From assembly GCA_026417425.1 (NCBI GenBank), contig JAOADF010000100.1, positions 1 to 21,028 on the forward strand: 21,028 nucleotides of DNA, in the 5' to 3' direction. Both the position numbers and the translations under genes were made by a program. Below are positions 14,644-21,028 of the stretch, piece by piece. The stretch comes from Dictyoglomaceae bacterium (GTDB lineage: Bacteria; Dictyoglomota; Dictyoglomia; Dictyoglomales; Dictyoglomaceae). The notes under the pieces were generated by a model that was given only the letters and a program-made list of their open reading frames with translations, was not told the DNA's origin and did not search any database. How positions within the stretch are numbered: position 1 is the first letter of the stretch; each line of letters starts with the position of its first letter.

Positions 14644-15891
14644 ATGAAAAAAAGGGTTGTTGTTACTGGGGTGGGTGTAGTGTCTCCTATCGGTATAGGA
14701 AAAGAGAAGTTTTGGGAGAATTTAAAAAATGGAAAATCAGGAATAAAATATATTGAAAAATTTCCTACAGATGATTTTCCAACAAAAATTGCTGGGGAAG
14801 TAAAAGATTTCAATCCTGAAGATTTTATTGATAAAAAGGAAGCAAGAAGATTAGATAGGTTTTGTCAATTTGCATTAGCTTCAACGAAGTTAGCATTAGA
14901 AGATTCAGGCTGGGAACCTACCGAAGAAGAAAAAGAAAATACTGCAGTCATTGTTACCTCAGGAATTGGAGGTTTAGAAACTTTAGAGAGTCAATTTAAA
15001 ATTCTTTTTGAAAAAGGACCTAAAAAAGTTAGTCCCTTTGTAGTTCCAATGATGATTATAAATATGGCTGCAGGGAATATTGCAATACAATATGGATTCA
15101 AAGGTCCTAATTTTGCTCCAGTTACCGCTTGCGCTGCAAGTTCTCATGCTATAGGATATGGATATAAACTTATTGCTCAAGAAGAAGTAGAATGTGCTAT
15201 AGTTGGTGGAAGTGAAGCTAGTATAACTCCTATGGGACTTGCAGGTTTTTGTGCTATTCAGGCTCTTTCTACTCAAAATGATCCTCCAGAAAAAGCCAGT
15301 AAGCCTTTTGATGCTCGAAGAGATGGATTTGTTATGTCTGAAGGGGCAGGTATCTTAATTTTAGAAAGCTTAGAACATGCTTTAAAGAGAAATGCAAGAA
15401 TTTATGCTGAAATTGTTGGATTTGGAACCTCTGATGATGGTTATCATATAACTGCTCCTGATCCTGAAGGTTTCGGAGCGATGCTATCTATGAAAAGAGC
15501 TATTTTAGATGCAGGAATTTCATTTGACATGATTGACTATATTAATGCTCATGGAACTTCTACAAAACTAAATGATAAAATAGAAACCTTAGCAATTAAA
15601 AAGCTATTTGGGGATCATGCTTATAAAATAGCAATAAGTTCTAATAAGTCTATCTTTGGTCATCTTTTAGGGGCAGCAGGTGCGGTAGAGTGTATCTCTA
15701 CAGTTTTATCTATCTATGAAGGAGTTCTTCCTCCTACAATAAATTACGAAGAAAAGGATCCCGAATGTGATCTTGATTACGTTCCTAATAAAGCAAGAAT
15801 TAAGGAAATAAGATATGCTCTGAAAAATTCCTTCGGTTTTGGTGGACAAAATGCATCTTTAGTTTTTAAAAAATATTCAGATGGAAAGTGA
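14644..15891 (+). CDS. fabF: Beta-ketoacyl-ACP synthase II (FabF)
   Basis: FabF extends acyl-ACP by two carbons using malonyl-ACP. With ATG 14644 the protein is 415 residues, and the catalytic triad falls exactly on E. coli numbers: C163 in VTACAASSHA, H303 in NAHGTST and H340 in IFGHLLGAAGA, with the conserved lysine K335 (SSNKS). The N-terminus RVVVTGVGVVSPIG and the C-terminal NSFGFGGQNASLVF are typical. It is placed 74 bases after acpP, beyond the hairpin, behind a good ribosome binding site, and overlaps the RNase III gene by 11 bases. No FabB-like second condensing enzyme, FabZ, FabI/FabK or acetyl-CoA carboxylase gene is in the window, so the cycle depends on genes elsewhere. Confidence 0.97.
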   Translation: MKKRVVVTGVGVVSPIGIGKEKFWENLKNGKSGIKYIEKFPTDDFPTKIAGEVKDFNPEDFIDKKEARRLDRFCQFALASTKLALEDSGWEPTEEEKENTAVIVTSGIGGLETLESQFKILFEKGPKKVSPFVVPMMIINMAAGNIAIQYGFKGPNFAPVTACAASSHAIGYGYKLIAQEEVECAIVGGSEASITPMGLAGFCAIQALSTQNDPPEKASKPFDARRDGFVMSEGAGILILESLEHALKRNARIYAEIVGFGTSDDGYHITAPDPEGFGAMLSMKRAILDAGISFDMIDYINAHGTSTKLNDKIETLAIKKLFGDHAYKIAISSNKSIFGHLLGAAGAVECISTVLSIYEGVLPPTINYEEKDPECDLDYVPNKARIKEIRYALKNSFGFGGQNASLVFKKYSDGK

Positions 15892-16588
15892 TATAAAGAG
15901 TATAGAGAAGAAATTAAGAAAAGTAGAAAAAATCACTGGAATTATATTTTCAAATCCTTCTTTGTTATTGGAAGCATTAACTCATCCTTCTTATTATCAT
16001 GAAAATCCTAATATTGGAGTAAATAATCAAAGATTGGAATTTTTGGGAGATAGTGTAATTGGGTTAGTAATAAGCGAGGTATTATACAAAACTTACCAAG
16101 ATGCTAATGAGGGACTTTTATCTCAGATTAAAAATTATCTTGTAAAGAAGGATACTTTGGCTAAAAAAGCAAAAAGATTAGGTTTAAACAATTTTATCCT
16201 TTTAGGAAAGGGAGAGGAACTTCAGCAGGGGAGAGAAAAAGATTCAATTTTGGCAGATCTTTTTGAGGCATATATAGGAGCACTTTTTTTGGATAAAGGG
16301 TTTGAATTTGTAAAAAAATTTATAATAAATATCTATAAAGAAGATCTAGAGAAGCTTGAATATGAAGTGGATTGGAAAACTCTCTTAAAAAGACTTCTTT
16401 TATCAATCAATAAAAAGCCTGTATATAAGTTAGTTAAAGAAGAAGGACCTCAACATAAAAAGCGCTTTTTTATAGAATTATGGATAGATAATGAGAAGAT
16501 TTCTGAAGGAGAAGGAAGTAGTAAAAAACAGGCAGAGATTCAAGCTGCTCAAAGGGCTTTTGAAAAACTAAAGGAAAATGTATCTTAA
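15881..16588 (+). CDS. rnc: Ribonuclease III
   Basis: This double-strand-specific endoribonuclease processes rRNA precursors and other structured RNAs. The 235-residue protein has an N-terminal RNase III domain (about 5-150) with the signature QRLEFLGDSV (50-59) supplying E53 and D57, and DLFEAYIGALFLD (126-138) supplying D126 and E129, which together form the Mg2+ site. E77 matches E. coli E65. A C-terminal double-stranded RNA-binding domain (about 163-232) ends in the GSSKKQAEIQAAQRAFEKL helix. The position of E. coli E38 is Gln here, a common natural variant. No Shine-Dalgarno is visible before the ATG, which lies within the last codons of fabF, so translational coupling is likely. The 3' end overlaps smc by 11 bases. 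The fab-rnc-smc-ftsY order is a widely conserved arrangement. Confidence 0.96.
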   Translation: MESDIKSIEKKLRKVEKITGIIFSNPSLLLEALTHPSYYHENPNIGVNNQRLEFLGDSVIGLVISEVLYKTYQDANEGLLSQIKNYLVKKDTLAKKAKRLGLNNFILLGKGEELQQGREKDSILADLFEAYIGALFLDKGFEFVKKFIINIYKEDLEKLEYEVDWKTLLKRLLLSINKKPVYKLVKEEGPQHKKRFFIELWIDNEKISEGEGSSKKQAEIQAAQRAFEKLKENVS

Positions 16589-19500
16589 AGAATTAGAGAT
16601 TCAGAATTTTAAATCCTTTTTTGAAAAACAAAAAATTCCTTTTAATAGTAATTTTATTGTAATCACAGGTCCAAACGGATCAGGTAAAAGCAATATATTG
16701 GACGCGGTTAGATGGGTTTTTGGAGAACAACGTATAAAGCTTTTAAGAGCAGAAAGATCTGAAGAAGTTATCTTTGGAGGGAATAAGTTTTTATCCCCAT
16801 CTAAATATACTCGAGTATCTATAGTGCTTACTCTTCCCCAAGAAAAGAATTTTTATCAAGAGATTTTTATATCAAGAAGATTCGAAAGGGAAGGAGAAAG
16901 CGAATATTTTTTAAATGAAAAACCAATAAGATTAAGAGATCTCCAGCTTTTTCTTTCTAACTATAGTCTGGGAAGGCATAATTTTGTATTTATAGGACAA
17001 GGAGAATTGGAATCCTTAGTATTGAATAAAGATGAAATAAAAAAATTTATAGAAGATATAGCAGGAATAGCAGGATATCAGGAAAAAGTTAAAGAAACTC
17101 AATTTAAACTAGAGATAATAGAGGTTAAATGGAGAGAATTAGAAGAAAAAAGATTATCTCTTTTAGAAAATCTTAAGATTTTAAGGAAGGAAGCGGAATC
17201 TGCAGAACATTATCTTGCTTTATCAGAAGAATTAGAAAATATAAGGGAATCTTTAATTTTCTATCAATGGCAAAAACTTAAGAAAAACTTAGAAACTTAT
17301 AATAGAGAGCTATTGGAGAAAAAAGAAAAGGTAGAAAAATTGAAAAGTAGTTTTGATTCTGTTAATGATGAGCTATTAAAGGTGCAAGAAAGACTAAAAA
17401 ATATGGAAAGAGAAATTAAGGAAATTCAAGAAGGATGGGATAGGATAAAAGGGGAATTAATGGAAATTAAAATGAAAGTTGAAATTGATAATCAAAAAAT
17501 ATTAAATCTAAAGGATAAAAAATTAAGAGTTGAAAGGGAAATTATAGAGCATCAAAAGGAATTGATAAATATAGAAGAAGAATTAAGAAGTTTAAAGGAG
17601 GATGAGTTTAAAAAGGAGGTATTTGATTTAGAAAAGGAGTTAAGAGAAAAGGAGAGAGATTTGAAAGAAAAGGAAACATTAATGATTAAATATGAACAAA
17701 AACTTTTTTCTTTTTCTGAATATTCATCTTTAGATAGAGAATTATTAAAAGAAAAGTTAAAATATTTTGAAAATTCTGTTAATAAAAATAATAAAATTTT
17801 GGAACGATTAAAAATAAGGAAAGAATTATTAGATAACTATTTTAGACAAATTTCTAAAGAGATTAGAGAAAAGGAGTCATTAATAAAATCAAAGGAAAGA
17901 TATTTAGAAGAAATTAGCTATGAATTTCAGCGAGAAAGGAGAATATTAAAGGATTTAGAAGAGTCTCAATTAGATAATTATCCTAAAGGAGTAAGAGAAG
18001 TTTTATCCTTAAAAGATGAGGAGGTTTTTGGAGTAATAATAGATATTATCCAAGTAGAAAAAGAATATTTAGATGCTATTTATAGTATATTGGGAAATTC
18101 TCTTTTTGATATTATTGTTAAAGATGAGTATTCTGCAAAAAGATTAATAGAGTATTTAAGAGAGAAGAACTTGGGATGGGCTACCTTTAGACCTCTTAAT
18201 TTTTATAATAAAGAACTTAAGAAATTAAATATTCCTAATGGTATATGGGCTATCAAGGTGATAAAATTTCAACCCAAATATGAAGGTCTAATTTATAACA
18301 TTTTGGGAAATGTTTTGATTTTCCAGGACTTTGAATCTGCACTGAAAGGAAGATATCTTTTAAAAGAAGGATGGAGATTGGTTACACTAAAAGGAGAAGT
18401 ATTTTTAGGAAATGGATCCATAAGTGGTGGGGTAAGATTGAATATTCAAAACACATTAAATATAAATAAGATGAAAATTGAGAAAGAAGAAAGGATAAAA
18501 GAACTAAATCAAACTATTAATTTCTTGGAAGAAGATTTAGTTAATATTAGAAACCTTGTGAAAAGTTTATGGGAAAGAAAAGAGAAAACAAGTATTCTTT
18601 TAAAGAAATTAGAAGAGAAAATCGAAAAGAACTCAAATACTTTAAGGGAATATAATGAGAATATAGAAAGAATTCTAAGTTTTCTAAGAGAAGGAGAAGA
18701 ATCCATAAAGGCTTTGAATGAATTGAGAAAAGAGGTTTCAATTCTTGAAGAAAATTTAAGAATCAAGAGAAAAGAGTATGAAGAAATCATGGGAGAATAT
18801 ATCTTTTTAGATAAAAAAAGGAATTTTCTTAAAGAAAGAAAAGAAGGATTAGAAAAGAAGTTAAATGAATTAAAGGTATTAGAAGAAAATCTTAGAAAAG
18901 ATTTAGAAAAGCTAAATGAAGAAAGAAATTATTTAGAAGAAAAGAAGATTAATGGAGAGACAAGGGAAGAAGAATGTAGGAAAAATGTCAATGAAAAAGA
19001 AAAAGAAATTAAAATTATAAAAGAAGAGGAAGAGATATTGAAGAAAAAATGGCAAGATTTAAGAGAACAAATTTTAGTGGAAGAGACAACTTTAAAGGAA
19101 TTAATGAAAAGAAAAGATGAGATAGAAAAGGAATATTTGGAAAAATTTGAGAAGGAACCATCTCTAAAGGTTAATATTCCAGAAAATAAACTAAGAATTA
19201 GAGAAAAAGAAATTATAAAAGAAATAGAAAACTTAGGTCCTATTAATTTTTTGGCAAAAGAGAAATTATTAGATGAAGAGAAAAAATATAAAGAGTTATC
19301 AGAGGAATTAGAGGATGTTTATAATTCCATTTCTTCTTTAAGAAAGATTATAAAGGATACAAGAAAAGAAGCGGAGAGAAGATTTTTAGATACCTATGAA
19401 AAGCTAAGATATATTTCTAATAAAAATTGGAAATTATTTTTTCCATATGGAGAGTTTGATCTATCTTTAAGTGATATAGATAATCCTCTTGATAGTGAGG

Positions 19501-19844
19501 TATCAATAAAACTTACTTCGGATAGAAAAAATTTTAAAAGTTTACTCATGTTATCTGGAGGAGAAAAAAGTATTTCTGCACTTTCTTTACTTTTGGCAGG
19601 TTTAGAAATTGCTCCTGTTAATTTTTGTTTCTGGGATGAGGTAGATTCTGCTTTAGATAATCATAATGCTGAAATATTGGGGAAAAAGATTAGGGATTTA
19701 AGTGAAAAAATTCAATTTATAATAATAAGCCATAATCCAGCTTTAATAGAATTTTCAGAAATATTATATGGTGTAACTTTGAATGAAAAAGGTTCTTCTC
19801 AAGTTATAGCTTATAAATTTGAAAAAGAGGTAAGGGTAAAATGA
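16578..19844 (+). CDS. smc: Chromosome segregation / condensin ATPase SMC
   Basis: SMC dimers compact and segregate the chromosome together with ScpA/ScpB. The N-terminal head has Walker A GPNGSGKSN (31-39), the arginine-finger region LLRAERSEEVIFGG (55-68; R57 and R60 are the arginine-finger candidates) and Q141 in FIGQGELE. A first coiled coil runs about 155-465, the hinge about 468-618 ending in GNGSISGG (611-618), and a second coil about 625-930. The C-terminal head has the signature LSGGEKS (992-998) and Walker B FCFWDEVDSALD with D1020 and E1021. Length is 1,088, some 90-100 short of the usual 1,170-1,190, and the loss is spread over both coiled-coil arms. AAAGGA precedes an ATG inside rnc; the stop overlaps ftsY by 4 bases. 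The coiled coils are extremely rich in Lys, Glu, Leu and Ile, as expected. RecN or other SMC-like ATPases are excluded by hinge and position. Confidence 0.96.
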   Translation: MYLKELEIQNFKSFFEKQKIPFNSNFIVITGPNGSGKSNILDAVRWVFGEQRIKLLRAERSEEVIFGGNKFLSPSKYTRVSIVLTLPQEKNFYQEIFISRRFEREGESEYFLNEKPIRLRDLQLFLSNYSLGRHNFVFIGQGELESLVLNKDEIKKFIEDIAGIAGYQEKVKETQFKLEIIEVKWRELEEKRLSLLENLKILRKEAESAEHYLALSEELENIRESLIFYQWQKLKKNLETYNRELLEKKEKVEKLKSSFDSVNDELLKVQERLKNMEREIKEIQEGWDRIKGELMEIKMKVEIDNQKILNLKDKKLRVEREIIEHQKELINIEEELRSLKEDEFKKEVFDLEKELREKERDLKEKETLMIKYEQKLFSFSEYSSLDRELLKEKLKYFENSVNKNNKILERLKIRKELLDNYFRQISKEIREKESLIKSKERYLEEISYEFQRERRILKDLEESQLDNYPKGVREVLSLKDEEVFGVIIDIIQVEKEYLDAIYSILGNSLFDIIVKDEYSAKRLIEYLREKNLGWATFRPLNFYNKELKKLNIPNGIWAIKVIKFQPKYEGLIYNILGNVLIFQDFESALKGRYLLKEGWRLVTLKGEVFLGNGSISGGVRLNIQNTLNINKMKIEKEERIKELNQTINFLEEDLVNIRNLVKSLWERKEKTSILLKKLEEKIEKNSNTLREYNENIERILSFLREGEESIKALNELRKEVSILEENLRIKRKEYEEIMGEYIFLDKKRNFLKERKEGLEKKLNELKVLEENLRKDLEKLNEERNYLEEKKINGETREEECRKNVNEKEKEIKIIKEEEEILKKKWQDLREQILVEETTLKELMKRKDEIEKEYLEKFEKEPSLKVNIPENKLRIREKEIIKEIENLGPINFLAKEKLLDEEKKYKELSEELEDVYNSISSLRKIIKDTRKEAERRFLDTYEKLRYISNKNWKLFFPYGEFDLSLSDIDNPLDSEVSIKLTSDRKNFKSLLMLSGGEKSISALSLLLAGLEIAPVNFCFWDEVDSALDNHNAEILGKKIRDLSEKIQFIIISHNPALIEFSEILYGVTLNEKGSSQVIAYKFEKEVRVK

Positions 19845-20728
19845 GTTTTTGGAAAAATCTTGTAAAACTTCAAGACTTTACAAAAAGATTACAACAAATA
19901 TTTAAACTTTCTAAATTAGATGAGGAGTTTTACGAAGAATTAGAATCTCAGTTAATTCAAGGAGATTTAGGAATAGAACTTACCAATGAAATAATAAAAG
20001 AAATAAAAATTAAAAAATTTTCACAGCCTTCAGAGGTAAGAATTTTTCTTAAAGATTATCTTTTTTCTCTCTTTTCTAAACTTGATAATGGGTTAAATTT
20101 AAATCCTGAAATTATCAATGTTATTATTTTTTCAGGAGTAAATGGAACGGGTAAGACAAGTTCCATTGGAAAGATGGCATACTATTTAAAAAAGTTAGGT
20201 TATTTTCCTATAATTTCTGCCAGTGATACATTTAGAGCAGGAGCTATAGATCAGATAAAAATTTGGGGAGAAAGGGCAGGGATAGAGGTTATTTCTCAAA
20301 AGGAAGGAGCAGATCCCGCATCGGTAGTTTATAATACCTTGGAATCTGCAAAGGCAAGAGGAAAAAATGTTGTTCTTATAGATACTGCAGGAAGAATGCA
20401 TACTAAGACAAATCTTATTGAAGAATTAAAGAAAATTGAAAGAATTGTTGAAAAAAATTTGGGATACCCTGCAAAGGAAAATCTATTAGTAATAGATGCA
20501 ACCTTAGGGCAAAATGTTATTAAACAAGTAGAAATATTTAATAGTGCTCTAAAATTGACTGGATTAATATTAACAAAATTAGATGGAACTGCTAAAGGGG
20601 GGGTGATATTTAATCTTGTAAGAAGATTCTCCTTACCTGTAAAGTTTGTTACTATAGGAGAATCTATAGAAGATTTAAAGGTTTTTAATCCTGAAGAATT
20701 TATCAATAATTTTTTAATGGGAGACTAA
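19841..20728 (+). CDS. ftsY: Signal recognition particle receptor FtsY
   Basis: FtsY is the membrane-docking GTPase that accepts ribosome-nascent chain complexes from Ffh/SRP and delivers them to SecYEG. The 295-residue protein consists of the NG core: a four-helix N domain (about 1-88) and a GTPase G domain with GVNGTGKTSS (99-108), DTFRAGA (129-135), DTAGR (181-185) and TKLDGTAKGG (245-254). The acidic A domain of E. coli FtsY is absent, as in many bacteria and thermophiles. LVIDATLGQN (216-225) and the TKLDGTAKGGV motif separate it from Ffh, which would also have an M domain. ATG 19841 overlaps the smc stop in an ATGA arrangement. It closes the conserved rnc-smc-ftsY block and ends 1 base before the acetyltransferase gene. 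Confidence 0.96.
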   Translation: MSFWKNLVKLQDFTKRLQQIFKLSKLDEEFYEELESQLIQGDLGIELTNEIIKEIKIKKFSQPSEVRIFLKDYLFSLFSKLDNGLNLNPEIINVIIFSGVNGTGKTSSIGKMAYYLKKLGYFPIISASDTFRAGAIDQIKIWGERAGIEVISQKEGADPASVVYNTLESAKARGKNVVLIDTAGRMHTKTNLIEELKKIERIVEKNLGYPAKENLLVIDATLGQNVIKQVEIFNSALKLTGLILTKLDGTAKGGVIFNLVRRFSLPVKFVTIGESIEDLKVFNPEEFINNFLMGD

Positions 20729-20729
20729 A

Positions 20730-21028
20730 ATGATTAGAAAGGCTAAAATTCATGACGTTCCAGAACTACAGAAATTAATTAATGAATTTGCAGATAAGGG
20801 ACTTCTTCTTCCCCGATCTCTTAGTGATTTATATGAGAATCTTCGAGATTTTTATATATTGGATATTAATGGTATAATTGTTGGGTGTTGTGCTCTTCAT
20901 ATTATTTGGGAGGATTTAGGGGAGGTGAGATCTTTAATTGTAAAAGAAAATTATAGAGGACAAAGATGGGGAGAAAAGTTAGTAAATATATGTTTGAATG
21001 AGGCAAAATTTTTAGGTTTAAAAAGGGT
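20730..21028 (+). CDS. GNAT acetyltransferase, N-acetylglutamate synthase-like, N-terminal part (3' truncated by window)
   Basis: The frame opens MIRKAKIHDVPELQKLINEF and runs to the window edge without a stop (99 full codons seen of a usual 150 or so). It has the GNAT fold start, ADKGLLLPRSLSDLYENLRDF, then DINGIIVGCCALHI and EVRSLIVKENYRGQRWGEKLV, matching the short, stand-alone ArgA-like N-acetylglutamate synthases that begin arginine synthesis by acetylating glutamate with acetyl-CoA. The acetyl-CoA pyrophosphate loop reads RGQRWGEKL (about 79-87), with Arg where most relatives have Gly (RGxGxG). GGGAG (20719-20723) is the ribosome binding site, and ftsY ends 1 base upstream, so it is likely the next gene of the operon. 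Other GNAT substrates are possible; arginine synthesis is an inference from the N-terminal pattern. Confidence 0.75.
   Translation, partial: MIRKAKIHDVPELQKLINEFADKGLLLPRSLSDLYENLRDFYILDINGIIVGCCALHIIWEDLGEVRSLIVKENYRGQRWGEKLVNICLNEAKFLGLKR

Noticed and set aside
15881..16588. Loss of a catalytic glutamate in RNase III (Gln at the E. coli E38 position)
   Set aside because: Q-R-L-E-F-L-G-D is a common natural variant in the family, and the metal-binding residues E53, D57, D126 and E129 are all present.
20329..20706. 125-codon open frame on the - strand within ftsY
   Set aside because: It lies wholly inside a clear FtsY coding region, has no family resemblance and no ribosome binding site. 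Other - strand frames (for example 4445-4720, 14983-15276, 18509-18790) are rejected for the same reason.

Overview
The window is AT-rich (roughly one third G+C by eye) and nearly every gene is on the + strand in tightly packed, often overlapping operons. The combination of an intracellular arabinofuranosidase cluster, a branched-chain amino acid ABC transporter and an ackA-yceD-rpmF-fab-rnc-smc-ftsY gene string fits a deep-branching, probably thermophilic, saccharolytic anaerobe. The protein style and base composition suggest a Dictyoglomus-like organism. This is an inference from general familiarity, not a database match; a Caldicellulosiruptor- or Thermotogales-like host cannot be excluded.

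Layout. (1) 1-359: 3' end of a nitronate monooxygenase-type flavoprotein. (2) 498-4245: an arabinose-use operon with a GH51 alpha-L-arabinofuranosidase, L-ribulose-5-phosphate 4-epimerase (araD) and a sugar isomerase of the FucI-like superfamily, behind a sigma-A-type promoter whose start region carries a 7-bp-arm inverted repeat (likely operator). No ribulokinase is present. (3) 4272-9577: a complete Liv-type branched-chain amino acid importer (binding protein, two permeases, two ATPases) plus a CBS-CBS-ACT protein. Its promoter is followed by a very short leader with overlapping hairpins, one of them terminator-like, and a strong terminator separates the binding-protein gene from the rest. 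(4) 9599-20728: acetate kinase, DUF177/YceD, ribosomal protein L32, FabH, FabD, FabG, ACP, FabF, RNase III, SMC and FtsY, all apparently read from one promoter upstream of ackA, with a hairpin after acpP. plsX, usually found between rpmF and fabH, is missing. (5) 20730-21028: start of a GNAT acetyltransferase that resembles short ArgA-like N-acetylglutamate synthases.

How it works together. The first operon should release L-arabinose from imported oligosaccharides and carry it toward D-xylulose 5-phosphate, with the kinase encoded elsewhere. The second imports branched-chain or related amino acids, and its CBS-ACT partner is a candidate adenylate and amino-acid sensor. The third joins acetyl-phosphate/ATP metabolism to initiation and elongation of type II fatty-acid synthesis, and then to RNA processing, chromosome organisation and membrane protein targeting.

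Most of the window is well-known biology. The parts that look least explained are the regulatory DNA at 366-482, the leader at 4301-4352, the isomerase without a kinase, the CBS-ACT protein tied to the importer, and the missing plsX. I saw no tRNA, rRNA, CRISPR array, insertion sequence or phage gene, and no gene-free stretch above 300 bases.
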